Source: Pogonophryne albipinna
Taxonomy: Eukaryota > Chordata > Actinopteri > Perciformes > Artedidraconidae
Assembly: GCA_028583405.1 (NCBI GenBank)
Contig: CM053253.1
Location: forward strand, 143,230-207,229
DNA length: 64,000 bases
Direction: 5' to 3'
Shown here: positions 1-10,511 of the stretch, piece by piece
Numbering within the stretch: the stretch's first letter is position 1
Layout: every line of letters starts with the position of its first letter
Translations under genes and position numbers: made by a program
Notes under the pieces: generated by a model
Databases searched by the model: none
What the model was told of the DNA's origin: nothing
What the model saw: the letters and a program-made list of their open reading frames with translations, nothing else

Positions 1-557
1 CTATCTGCAGTGCGCATGTGCGAGATGGTCCGCCATATTTGACAACTCCATACGGCAACTCTAATGGGACATTTGACACAGTGGCGTTTGGCAAAGCAGA
101 AAAAGAACACTCAAAAAACCCGACAATATTAATCTGAACGAGAGAGATGAGTTATTGTTATTACAACGTGACTTCACTATTATTGAACAACTCCTTTTAT
201 TGGGTCATTTTATTGGGTTAAGTACATTGTCAGAATAAGTGAGAAATGGATGTAACTTCTGTCAGACAGCTATCATACATACTGAAGAAATATTGACTGT
301 GAATGTATGCAATATGGCATTCATAATTTATATCTAATTACATTAACTGTGAATGTCCTTCATTTTATTTCAAATAACAAAATATTTTAATAAAGATATT
401 TGAGACGTTTATGACTCGCGCATGTACGATGCAAATCAGGCAGCCGTCTAGACGTCAAATGTCCTATTAGAGTTGCCGTATGGAGTTGTCAAATATGGCG
501 GACCTTCTCGCACATGCACACTGCAGATAGGGCAGGGCTGCAGATCGGGTAGTGACA
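1..557. mobile_element. 584-bp long-TIR DNA element, copy 1 (left end cut by window edge)
   Basis: Right part of a non-coding element. Its last ~105 bases are the reverse complement of its first bases (CGCCATATTTGACAACTCC near 32-50 mirrored near 485-503). Full copies at 21136-21719 and 45279-45862 begin TGTCACTACC and end GGTAGTGACA. The right flank is ATGTG (558-562), matching the 5-bp target duplication of the other copies. Nothing coding is seen inside. The superfamily is not assigned: a 5-bp duplication with ~100-bp TIRs does not settle it. Confidence 0.85.
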
Positions 558-562
558 ATGTG

Positions 563-1904
563 AACCACAAAACCAACATCAGCCATTAGCTGTTAGCCCT
601 CAGAGCTCACAGCTCCTCATATCTGTTCAGAAACTAGACAGAAGTTAAACAAGTACAAACCACAGACTGTCTGTGTCATGGCGAATACAGTCGCTGGTTT
701 ATTTATGTCTGTATAGGGCGTTCCGAGCTGAATAAGGGCGTCAAATGAAGGCAAGACGCCCGCCTGGCGGAAACGCTGGAATTAGGAATATATTGTGATG
801 AAGTGCACACTGACCTGAGCTCCAGGGGTCTCTTTCTTCTCCTCCATGCTGCTCATCAGCTGTCCTGATGAAGACCACAGAGCTGCTTCATTATTAATAT
901 AATACAAATATTTAGATATAATTCATCATAAACTGTCAGCAGTGAAGAGGAGGAATTCAAAGAGTTTATTCAATGATATGTTCTATTTCTAGATGCTTAT
1001 ATGTAGTGTTTTATCACACCATGTGCAGTGCCTTGTCTATGCTGCTGTGACGTAAACATGTTCCAAATTGATCCATTTAGTCAATGTGATGCTAAGCAGA
1101 GGAGAACATGATAGAAAGGTCAGATAGTTATTAACGTTACATGCAAATTACTTTAACCATTACGATACAAAGTTGGTTTTCTGTGTAAATTATTATTAAT
1201 ATAATACAAATATTTAGATATAATTCAGCATAATCTGTGTAGCAACTTACATTCTAACTTACAGCTCACAGTTTGTTCACTTTTATTTCATTAAAATGAC
1301 TTTATTCACATAGAAAGTGACATTAATGGATGTTTGAACCACGGTTATAAAGCTATCCGTGTGTAACTATCACTAAGTTAACACAGAAAGCAAACATTAG
1401 CTAGTGAGACTGTTTAATGTACTCCATGTATACAGTATTTTCTGTATATTGTGTATTCTTTAGATACTCTAGTGATATGTGTCCTGTGTGTATACTTGCT
1501 GCTTATGCTTCATTTTTATTATCTTATTGCATCTTTTAAATATGTTTAACTCGTGTAATGCCTGAAAACACTTCTGCTGTGACACATTCATTTCCCAGTT
1601 TAAGATAAATCATTATTTAAATAAAGTATATCTATTTATCTAATGAGCTAAACCGTCGCTTAGCTTAGCGTTAGCTGCTAACTGAAGAACCCCATTCATT
1701 TCAATGGGAAAAATGCTACGTCGCGGTGAATGGCGATGCTAATAAGCTAGTTAGCATACATTTAAAACCATATCGATGGTAAAGAGCACCAACACAACAA
1801 CTCAAACCGTCTTAAAGACAACTGGTGTAATAAATAAATAACATAAAGTCAGCTGAGCATTACAAATCAACTGTTACTCCCCCAGAGCCGAACTGGACTA
1901 ATAA
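563..1904 (-). repeat. Composite block core, copy 1
   Basis: About 1.3 kb repeated almost base for base at 20001-21135 (inverted) and 45868-47214. It contains no long ORF. On the minus strand it carries a short exon-like segment (815-856). The rest is AT-rich and intron-like, with repeated AATATAATACAAATATTTAG segments at 895-915 and 1197-1217. The end facing the 584-bp element holds the motif TTTCCGCCAGGCGGGCGTC (minus strand). Origin unknown; it may be cargo or the interior of the Harbinger-like element whose end is visible at 45137-45278. Confidence 0.8.
815..856 (-). other. Candidate first coding exon, 14 codons, copy 1
   Basis: Reads MSSMEEKKETPGAQ on the minus strand and ends CAG followed by the donor GTCAGT. 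The same 42 bases are unchanged in all three block copies (20837-20878 plus; 46120-46161 minus), although the surrounding sequence carries substitutions. I do not recognise the peptide and cannot find a following exon. It may be the start of a transposon protein or a captured host gene 5' end. A chance ORF is possible because it is so short. Confidence 0.35.
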
Positions 1905-2137
1905 CTGTAGCTGTTAGCTTTCAGACTGTAGCTGTTAGCCTGTAGCTTTTAGCCTGTAGCTGTTAGACTGTAGCTGTTAGACTGTAGCTGTTAGACTGTA
2001 GCTGTTAGACTGTAGCTGTTAGCCTGTAGCTGTTAGACTGTAGCTGTTAGACTGTAGCTGTTAGCCTGTAGCTGTTAGCCTGTAGCTGTTAGACTGTAGC
2101 TGTTAGACTGTAGCTTTTAGCCTGTAGCCGTTAGCCT
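1905..2137. repeat. 14-bp minisatellite, copy 1
   Basis: About 16 tandem units of CTGTAGCTGTTAGA/C. The same array in block copy 3 (47215-47372) has about 11 units, and it is absent from copy 2 because of a deletion. 2138-2320 beyond it is unique block tail with no recognisable feature. Confidence 0.9.
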
Positions 2138-2373
2138 TTATTTAAAGATAGTTTGAGATTATTTTTGTCGCACATTTAAAGTTTTTTTGTGAGTTTCTTT
2201 CTTCCAAGATTATAGCTGTTGTGTTAAATAAGATAACTTCTGATTCGTGATATACTGTAAGCTAACAGGTGTAAATACACTTAATGAAACCTCTGCAGGT
2301 GTTTAATCCACTCACCTCTTCTTTTGTCCTTCTTCTTCTCTCGGTTTCTTCTTCTTCTCCTCTCGTGTTTATT

Positions 2374-2410
2374 GGCGGTTGGCAAACCAACCTGTAGGTG
2401 CATTACCGCC
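2374..2410 (-). other. LINE-A 3' tail with hairpin potential
   Basis: The stretch can pair as GGTTGG-CAAA-CCAACC (2377-2392) or as GGCGGT with ACCGCC (2374-2379 with 2405-2410). Closely related tails occur at 47655-47691, 47578-47612 and, on the opposite strand, near 50290-50340. Each is followed on the element strand by GAA-rich repeats, as expected for a LINE 3' end copied by its own RT. Confidence 0.6.
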
Positions 2411-2483
2411 ACCAACTGGACTGGAGTGTGGACAAGAGACTATGCAGAAAACAAGAAACAAAACAAAACAAAGAACCAAAACT

Positions 2484-2960
2484 CTAGATTATTTTAAATT
2501 GATCAATTTCTCTTAGAAACGTAATAATCTCACAATATATATTGCCTGATGTTTTCCCTAACAGCCCTGATAGCGACAAGTCATGGAATTTTGCTTTCTT
2601 CAGTGTCTGGAAAAGCACATTTCTCTGAGTACTATATTTCCTGCAAAGCAGTAAAACATGCTCAACAGTTTCTGGCTGGCTGCAGTGTATACACTTTCCG
2701 GTTGGATGCTTTCCTATTATACTTAAAGTATGATTGAGACCTGTATGACCTATTCTCATCCGAGAAATGACATTTTCCTCCCTTCTTTTAAACCCCACCT
2801 TCCTTCCATCCCCCACATACCTTTGAATTTGATAAAGATGTCTTCCTGTATCACTAAGGTCCCAATGATCTTGCCATGTTGTTTGTGCATATTTCTGAAT
2901 GAATGTTTGAACCTCCGCTTTGCTGAGTGGAACTTCTATGTCTATGTTCATACTTCTGAG
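2484..2960 (-). pseudogene. LINE-A ORF2 C-terminal fragment
   Basis: C-terminal part of ORF2, after RNase H. It ends with a cysteine/histidine cluster CIHCSQPETVEHVLLLC, typical of the tail of I-type ORF2 proteins, then KYSTQRNVLF and a stop. The fragment is cut at its N-terminal side by the 8-bp duplication of the hAT element at 2961. The reading frame upstream resumes at 7415. The uninterrupted counterpart in copy 3 (47654-48345) shows the expected RNase H end motif PAHVGVEGNEQVD just before this point. Confidence 0.85.
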
Positions 2961-3612
2961 CATGGGCGTCGCAGCCATTATATGAGGGTGGGACAAGTCC
3001 CCCCCACTTTTTCAAATGATTCGTTTAGACCCCCCCCACTTTTACCATGTGGAAAGTCCGTGATTGGTCTATCCACTCGCCGCACTTTGTAGAGCGCTGT
3101 GTCAGTGCTTCACTATCAAATCCATTCCACTTGCTTATTGAGAGAATGCCCAAAGCAATGAAACTCCGTACCATGTTTTCACTGCTACTTTGTACCAAGG
3201 CAGATTCTCACATAGCTCGCGCATGTTCAAGGAGTGTTGTTGACAGCTCAGATCTGTTGTATGAAGCGATGCCGGTAGAGGTAAGGCACACACACCAATG
3301 TTCAGGAAATGGTTAATACAGCACAGTGGCGAGCCGTGACTTTTATATCTAGGCCCTCTGACCTATGAAAAGAAGAGTTATTACGTCACAGCACTTCAGC
3401 GGAATATCAAAACAGCGGCCCGGGGTGCAAAACGCATCAATGACAGCGACCCTCTACCAAACAAAACAACACCATTTATATAAACACCTATCATCAGGGG
3501 TGCATATAACTTTTTTGCCCTGGTTCTCAAAGGAGCACCTGGACATGTTGCTTGGTGCTCATCCTTAAAATGAAATAAACCGTAACTTTTGAGGGGGTCT
3601 TGACTTTATTTG

Positions 3613-3903
3613 CCAGACGCACGGCACAGAACACACATGCAGAGGTGAACACAGAACACACATGCAGAGGTGAACACAGAACACACATGCAGAGGTGAAC
3701 ACAGGACACACATGCAGAGGTGAACACAGGACACACATGCAGAGGTGAACACAGAACACACATGCAGAGGTGAACACAGAACACACATGCAGAGGTGAAC
3801 ACAGGACACACATGCAGAGGTGAACACAGGACACACATGCAGAGGTGAACACAGAACACACATGCAGAGGTGAACACAGAACACACATGCAGAGGTGAAC
3901 ACA
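3613..3903. repeat. 25-bp minisatellite
   Basis: About 11.5 tandem copies of a 25-bp unit built on ACACACATGCAGAGGTGAAC, with units differing at one A/G position. Because 25 is not a multiple of 3 and the units lack stops, all three minus frames stay open here, which explains the long cysteine-rich but spurious ORFs. Confidence 0.95.
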
Positions 3904-4910
3904 AGACAACATTAGCACGACCAGTAATCCTACAAGCTGTCATCACTCCCTCCTGACTGTTCTCCTCTCTGTCTTCCTCTCTGTCTTCCTCTCTGTTCTC
4001 CTCTCTGTTCTCCTCTCTGTCAGACATGGTAGCTGATGATGTAGGCCTACTTCTTTCTCTCTGGTTGAGTCTGATTAGCTGCTTGCATCCACAAGTCAAC
4101 AGCTGGTTTTGGGTCGAAAGTCTCTGTTGTCATCTTAGACAAGTGGATGTAATCAAATAAGTATGTGAACATAACCAATAACCTTCCATAGCCAATAACA
4201 AATGAAACTTATTTTATTTGTGTTGTTCATTCATATCTTATTTTACCTTAAAACATTTTTATTTATGCATTTTTTTTTATCTCTCCAGTTTTAAAGTATA
4301 TTTTTGGTTACTGTCCTATAGTATAACATTGGAATGATTTAAAACCTGTTTATCCCAATAATTATAAAGGAGTGCCTTGGAAATATGTGTTTACATAAAT
4401 TGTGACCAAACCGTTTGAACTTAGACTCAGAGTCCTCTCACTGAGCTGGAGTTAACTTATCAGCCTCTCAGTCTGACTGGAGAGGACTCTCCCTCCACAT
4501 CATTGTAGAAACATCTTCTTCTTACATCCGTTAGAGCAGCTAGCACCAGATGCTAATAACAACAGCGCCGGTTCCGATGCACCCACCCTCTCTCCCTCGC
4601 TCACTCGCACTTTGGCTGTGAGCTGCGGTCGCCAGATAAGCCAACATCCCCCATTTTCATCACTTACAGCGCCCATCGTACAGGGCAAATGAAACGTGTA
4701 ACCGGGGTGAAAAGGGTGTTACATTTACTTAATTATGAATATTGTTACATCAAGGTCGAAAATTAGGATGAGCACCAACGGTCAAAATGTTTTTTTCCCT
4801 CCCAGAACTGCCAGCGCAGCGCCTCCCCAGATCTGGCGCCCTAGGCGAACATCTAGCCAGTGCTACGGGCCGGCCCTGGGTTCATATCATAGGTTATGCA
4901 ACTCGCAATA

Positions 4911-4914
4911 TCTT

Positions 4915-4947
<33 letters not shown>

Positions 4948-5006
4948 AGCTCTCCTCTCTCCTCTATTTTCTCTTCTCCCTTCTCTCTCTCCCCTCTCCC
5001 TCTCTC
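4911..5006. repeat. CT-rich simple repeat
   Basis: Imperfect (CT)n/(TCTC)n tract inside the nested hAT, interrupted by CTTCTC and TCCCT. No gene is seen between 3904 and 6049. Confidence 0.85.
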
Positions 5007-6088
5007 AATGTTGGTACGCAAATGCGCTTTGTTTCAAATGACCCGGTGCTCTTTTTTTGGCGGAGGTGCGCATGCGCACCTGCGCACCAGTTATGTGCAG
5101 CCCTGCCTATCAGGACAGGGCACCCACAGCCAAGTAACAATTACAAATGAATTAAGTCGGCACGGCGGCCCACATTGAAAATGACTTAGGCCTACCATCC
5201 TCCTGTCCTTTTGGATGAAGCACTTGATGGCGGGTCATGCAGCTGATCCTTGCCCACTCCAGTTTATCATTGTAACTCAATCTTGAAAATGACTCGGTTA
5301 ATAATTTTGCAAACGATGTCCTCACTATCACTGAAGTGAGTCATCATGAACGAACTTATGCTAATCATAAATCTATCGATCATAAATCTATCGATTAGAT
5401 TTATGATTCTAAAATAATAAAAGTAGGGTCGACATGTGGATATTATCCGGCTGAATAAAACGTGCATTTATCAAACAGGTTCGTTTTCCACAGACCTTAT
5501 TTCCAGCTATTTTCCAAAATCCTATGGAGAAATCCCATTGCTCTTTTGTCGAGGGAATCCGAGCGCAGCTTACTTCCGGGTTTTAGGACGTGTCACTGCT
5601 CCACTTGCATAGACCTCACAGCGGGCGGAACTTGTCATAAAGTCCGCGAAAATAAAGCCCGCCCATTTAGAGGGAAGATATGATTGGTCAATTGTACTGT
5701 CATTTGACATTACTCTCTCGTTGAGTTACTATAGCTGGCCCTCTATGAATGTAGAGAGGGACCAACAAGCTCTCCCGTCTTCACATAACTCGCAGAGACG
5801 GCATTTAACCCTTCACATTCTAACAGAAACTGAACAGGCAGATTCTAAGGATTTATTTATTTGGAAATGTTATTTTAAATACAATTAAATCAAGTTATTT
5901 TGGTAAAACTAATGAAAAATGTAACAACAACAAAATATTTTTAAAAATATTTTTTTTTTAAATGTTTTTTTTTATGTATTCAAATATTATTTTTTAGAAT
6001 ATCTTAGGCCCTCACAGAGGGCCTAGAGGGCCCTGACGGCTCGCCACTGATACAGCAAAAATCAAAGCTGACGATCTCTTGGTTTGAT

Positions 6089-6145
6089 ATGGTTTCTCCC
6101 CCAGACAACATGGACATAAGAACATTTGTTTCAAAGAAGAGGAAA
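6089..6145 (+). pseudogene. hAT transposase first-exon remnant (TTF/ZMYM-like start)
   Basis: Nineteen codons ending MDIRTFVSKKRK, with a basic cluster, followed at once by the donor GTAAGT at 6146. The MDIRxFxxKKRK start is characteristic of transposases and transposon-derived proteins with a TTF-type zinc finger (established family pattern, recognised by eye). It lies inside the outer hAT (2961-7414), downstream of the nested insertion. No zinc-finger exon, catalytic domain or dimerisation region follows before the right TIR, so the transposase gene was lost by internal deletion and only its 5' coding exon remains. Confidence 0.5.
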
Positions 6146-7524
6146 GTAAGTCATCAGCTGGTAGCAGTTAATCAGTTAACAGTGATGGCGGCTGCGGCGT
6201 CTCACTTCTTGAGAGGAGTTTCGTCTTTATGTCATGATAGAGAGATACAAATACTGAATAGTTTAGATGAGAAAAGGCATCGAAATGCCAGGTTACTAGT
6301 ATTAATCATGTAAACAGGGAACATGAATAACCCCATCTCTCTGTGCTCATGTAAACACCATGATGTCCATAGAGACGCAGTCAGTGTGTTTTACTGGAGC
6401 CTCAGTTCGATAAGAGATTATTTTCTGAGTTCTTTAACTTCGGTACTCTCTCTCAAAATGGTAATGTGCATTATGTTTTAATTATACTTCTTATCATTCA
6501 GAAGCTTTTTGTGTGTGTTTATGTTTTACTGAGTGCTTATAGGCAATTTCCATCCCAGTATTCAGTTAACTATTTATTTTCTGTGCACATAGACTAGCTA
6601 ATATTCTACCTACTGCTTGGGACTTTGAGTCTTCAAAATGTCCAATGTCTCAGACTGGGACTTACTTTAGAGTCAGTTGTATTTCATTCAGTAGGACTTG
6701 TTATGATTCAATGTGAAAGAGTATACTGCTCAATAAATAGTGATCACTTCACCACCTCTCTTGACATCTAGGTGCTTGAGAGTGAGTGAGAGACAGAACA
6801 GGGACAGTGGAGAGAGGTTCATTGCTGAGGCGAGTGATGAAAGGGAAATGACAGTTTAGAGTAAATTGTGATGTGGACTCTCATCCCAGAGTGTTAAGGA
6901 AATCAGTGGGGATATTGAACAGGAAGCATTTCAGTCAAGGGGCATCATGTGACCAATATAGACGGAAGAGCAACATTTAAGTCAATGATACCATTCCTAG
7001 GTGAACTTAACATCTGTATGGAGTCAGATCAGTCTCAATGTTAATAAATGCTCACAGAAGGATTCACAAATGTATTTTGCGATTTATATATAAATGACTC
7101 TCCACAACAATATCTCTCAATGCACTCACACATATTTATTGTTGTCTATAAATGTGCAAAAAATGGGCATTTAAACTGCTTTTTATTAATTCAAAGACGG
7201 CTCTGAATTAATAATCAAATATGTTTCCTTTCTTTACTACTGGATGAAATGACAAAATGTACCCATCATTTTCCTCATGCTAGTAGAGCCACAGAAAAAT
7301 CAAACCACCTGTTAAAACGCACCAGAATACAAGAAATCTATTTATTTATTTTCGTGGGGAATGAAATGAAAATGAAATATCCCCCCCACATTCAGGATGC
7401 TTCCTACGCCCATGCTTCTGAGTGTTTGTTTGGCCAGAATATCCACCTGTTCATTTCCCTCCACACCAACATGAGCAGGAACCCAGATGAAACGAGTTGC
7501 TATGCCTTTGATTTGCATTTTATA

Positions 7525-8355
7525 TCAAATTAGAAATATTTCATTTATTATGTCCATTCTAGATGAAGATCTGCCTGATCGTATACTCGATAATGCTGAA
7601 AAGCTGTCAGATGCAATTACACTGTTATGTATTTCTTTCTCCTCTATCCATTTCAATGACAGTACCAATGCCAACAACTCTGTGGGGTATACTGACACAT
7701 GGTCTGTTACCCTTTTCTTTCTATGTGTATTACTCACTGGGATATACACTGCTGCCCCTACACGCCCTGTCTCTGGATCTTTGGAGCCATCTGTAAATAT
7801 GATTGTTGAGTCTGAGTGATATCTTGCAAAGTGATTCTGGACTATGCTGGTAGTTCTTTCTTTTCCTTTAACTCCTCTTGTATATTGAGGTCTGCACTTG
7901 GCAATGGGAACAACCAGGGTGGAATGGACGAGATTGGAGCTGTGGGGCAATACTGTATTTGATTCAAACCTATACTTGCTGCTTTAACATCGCCAATCCA
8001 TCCAAAACTTGTTAAATGTGACTCATTGTGCTCCCAGCAGTCTTTCAAAAATACTTTTCGCAGGATGGCTATCACTGTGCCCCTGAAGGTTTACCCAGAA
8101 TGCCAACATTAACTTCACTCTTCTTATCCTTAAAGGCATTTCTCCCATTTCCACCTGTATTGCTGATACTGGAGATGTTTTAAAAGCTCCACTACAAATT
8201 CTCAGGGCCTGAGCTTGTAGGACATCCAGCTTTTTAAGGTTTGATTCTGCTGCTGCCATGAACGCTATACACCCATAATCGAATACAGGTCTCATGAGTG
8301 CCCAATATATATTCAGAAGTGATGACCTACTCGCTCCCCACTCCTGCCCCGCCAA
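7525..8355 (-). pseudogene. LINE-A RT thumb and RNase H region, frameshifted
   Basis: Three overlapping minus-strand frames together give the RT C-terminus (CIAFMAAAESNLKKLDVLQA, then QALRICSGAFKTSPV) and an RNase H domain with TDGSKD, the glutamate of TELLALVLSL, and the aspartate of IASDSFSAL. In the intact family these residues hold the two metal ions that cut RNA in RNA:DNA hybrids. Frame breaks near 8030-8075 and 7840-7950 prevent one protein. The equivalent stretch in copy 3 (48352-49101) is a single frame, so the breaks here are private to copy 1. Confidence 0.85.
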
Positions 8356-8492
8356 ACACCGAAGTACATTGTTGACCTTTTTACATTTATTTTGAACTTT
8401 TCCTATATGATTGCTCCATGTTAACTTTCCGTCAAACCAAACACCAAGAAATCTTATTGTATTAACCGGTTCAAGAGGTTGCTCATACCATT

Positions 8493-9617
8493 TTAACGAT
8501 ATAGGAGCAATGTAATGCCGTTTTGTAAAACAAATGACCTGCGTCTTTTAGCTACTGACAGTTTGAATCCCCATTTATTTGTCCATTTCTCCACTTCAAC
8601 TATTGCAGCTTGTATTTTCTTTCCAACATGTGCTACATTGCGCCCTTTTGCCCACAAAGCCCCATCATCTGCATACAAAGATTTCCCCACACTTGGATGA
8701 ACTTGATTAAAGATGTCATGCATCATTATATTGAACAGCAACGGACTACACACACTACCTTGCGGAGTACCATTTCCCACAGCATAAACACTTGAATATT
8801 CTGCACCTACTCTTACTTGTATTTTCCTGTCCAGTAAAACATTCATAACCCAATTATATGCTTTACCACCAATTCCCAATGATTTGAACTTGATTAGTAG
8901 TCCTTCCTTCCAGAGCATGTCATAAGCCTTTTCAATATCAAAGAAGACTGCAATCACTACTTCCTTGTTGGTCTGTGCTTTCCTGATGTCTGATTCTAAG
9001 CACAATATAGAATCCATTGTATTCCGACCCCTCTGGAACCCACTTTGATATGGGGACAACAGAGCTTTACTTTCTAAGATATATGTTAACCTTTCTGGAA
9101 CCATTCTCTCCATGATTTTGCATAAATGAGATGTCAGGGCAATAGGCCTGTAGCTAGATGGATCTGAAGGGTCTTTCCCTGGCTTTAGGATGGGCACTAT
9201 TATCGCTTGTTTCCACTCTGAAGGAAGTTGGCCTGAATCCCACACCCTATTAAACAACCTTAACACAATGACTAGAGAGTTATCTGTCATGTGTTCCAGC
9301 ATTTTGTAACAAACACCATCTTTCCCAGGAGTGGTTTGGCGAGCACTAATAATTGCTCTTCTCAACTCAAACATACTAAAATGCAGGTCCAACTGATCTC
9401 CTAACGCTTCTACTCTATCCAATATTCTCGGGTTTTCCATTAGTGTATTATTTCTGCACTGCCTGGCTTCCTCTGTCAGGTTATCTGAACTATGAACTTT
9501 CCTAAATGTTTGAGCTAGAAGTTCTGCCTTTCCTACGTTTGTGACAGCCATTTTGTCCACTCTGCTCAAAACTGGCAACTCATAATTCCTTTGAATTCCC
9601 CCCATTCTCCTAATCAT
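8493..9617 (-). pseudogene. LINE-A reverse transcriptase domain
   Basis: A 374-codon open frame covering the RT fingers and palm. Visible blocks in order: TTPGKDGVCYKML, PILKPGKDPSDPSSYRPIAL, FQRGRNTMDSI, FFDIEKAYDML (first catalytic Asp), GTPQGSVCSPLLFNIMMHD and SLYADDGALWA (catalytic DD). The catalytic residues are intact. The frame runs into a stop after KLSVAKRRRSF, where the family should continue to the thumb, so this is a frameshifted LINE copy. It would act in target-primed reverse transcription, coupled to the endonuclease at 9904-10209. Confidence 0.88.
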
Positions 9618-9903
9618 GCCCCAAACATCTGCAAGCTGTACTTCTCTTCCAATACTATTGCAATATTGCCTCCAAAAAGTGCGTTCTTATTGTTCTCCTC
9701 ACTATAGCCTGGGCCCTTTTATCCTGATTCAAAGCTTCCTGAGAATGGAGTTGTTTGAGTTGCCTGAATGCTTTATTCCTGTCTTTAATGGATTTACTAC
9801 ATTCACCATTCCACCAGGGTACACTCTTGGTACGCCTAACTCCTGCACTTTCCGGAATTGTTTCTTTAGCTGAATGAATGATAACCTTAACCAGCTCATC
9901 ATT

Positions 9904-10209
9904 TCATTTATTTATATCATCATCATTTTCCTCTTGAAGTGTTTTACATCTATTCGTACTTACAACTTGGAAGGCATCCCAATTAGCCTTTCCCAATTTC
10001 CATCTAGGAATTTTCTTTTCCTTTTCAAACCTTATCTTGGTCCCAACTTTAGTCATTACCGGATAATGATCGCTGCCCACTGTAGTATGCTTTACCACAT
10101 TCCATGTACTTATACCTGCTAAAGCACTAGATACAAATGTCAGATCGAGTACTGTTTCTATATTCTTCGTGCAATTATATCGTGTTCCTTCTCCGGTGTT
10201 AATGCACAC
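9904..10209 (-). pseudogene. LINE-A endonuclease C-terminal fragment
   Basis: Carries LDLTFVSSALAGISTWNV and the SDHYPV block, the conserved Ser-Asp-His of APE-type LINE endonucleases that nick target DNA. It then runs into the linker before the RT. The N-terminal half of the domain is missing because this copy is truncated near 10215. A stop or frame change separates it from the RT frame around 9620-9900. Confidence 0.75.
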
Positions 10210-10215
10210 TAGCCC

Positions 10216-10511
10216 TAAGATGGAGTTGTAGACATATAAAACTTGAATTGTGTGAATTTAAAGATGAAGTTCCTGTTTTAAGGTCCAAGCGAGGGGGGGG
10301 GGGGGTGTCTTTGTTTGTGTCACCAAATCTACTTTCAGTCTTTTTGCATCTTTTTTAACACTTTTTCTGTATTTATGTGATCGTTTTAAGTCTGTTTTGA
10401 TCCCCTTTAAGTCCTTTTGCTTTCTATGTGGTTGTTTTGTGTATGTTTTAGTACTTCCTCATCTCCTTGCAGTAATTCAGCTTCTCTCTGATGTTTCTTT
10501 AGTCATTTGAT
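10216..10511. other. T-rich degenerate simple sequence, left half
   Basis: Loosely periodic TTTTGCATC/TTTTGTGTNTTT sequence with a poly-G run near 10291-10304. The same kind of sequence resumes at 15336-15684 on the far side of the hAT at 10512, so it is the host tract of that insertion. No gene is seen. Confidence 0.5.

Larger units (their letters stand above)
3324..6049. mobile_element. Nested hAT element, non-autonomous
   Basis: Flanked by perfect 8-bp duplications ATACAGCA (3316-3323 and 6050-6057). Inverted ends are CAGTGGCGAGCCGTGAC and its near complement ending CTCGCCACTG, with a second shared block AGGCCCTCTG. It contains a 25-bp minisatellite, CT-rich simple sequence, and pieces that resemble other transposon ends (GGGCCGGCCCTG near 4868-4879; GCAGCCCTG near 5097-5105). 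The long ORFs inside are all made of the minisatellite or simple repeats, and no transposase is seen. Confidence 0.93.
2961..7414. mobile_element. hAT element inserted in LINE-A, with nested hAT
   Basis: Flanked by perfect 8-bp duplications CTTCTGAG (2953-2960 and 7415-7422). Ends are CATGGGCGTCG and CTACGCCCATG, inverted for about 9 bases. The empty site is present in LINE-A copy 3 (around 48241-48249), which reads straight through. Without the nested element it is about 1.7 kb. It retains a short first exon (6089-6145) but no visible transposase catalytic region, so it is a non-autonomous derivative. 6146-7414 has no other coding content that I can identify. Confidence 0.92.
2360..10215 (-). 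mobile_element. LINE-A copy 1: I/Nimb-like non-LTR retrotransposon, 5'-truncated, split by hAT
   Basis: Remains of a LINE on the minus strand: endonuclease C-terminus (9904-10209), reverse transcriptase (8493-9617), thumb region, RNase H (7525-8355) and a C-terminal cysteine/histidine segment (2484-2960). An RNase H domain after the RT, and ORF1 zinc knuckles in the sister copy (50770-51650), point to the I/Nimb group. The 3' end is the GGCGGT...ACCGCC tail at 2374-2410 followed by GAA-rich simple sequence. The 5' end is lost near 10215. A hAT sits between 2960 and 7415. Several frameshifts make it inactive. Confidence 0.88.

Noticed and set aside
815..856. Naming the 14-codon exon as an NLR-family gene start
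   Set aside because: The peptide is vaguely like some fish immune-gene first exons, but too short and with no second exon.
3527..4099. Cys-rich minus-strand ORF of 190 codons
   Set aside because: Product of the 25-bp minisatellite, open in all three minus frames.
4735..5178. 147-codon plus-strand ORF
   Set aside because: Mostly CT-repeat-derived Ser/Leu with transposon-end sequence; no family resemblance.
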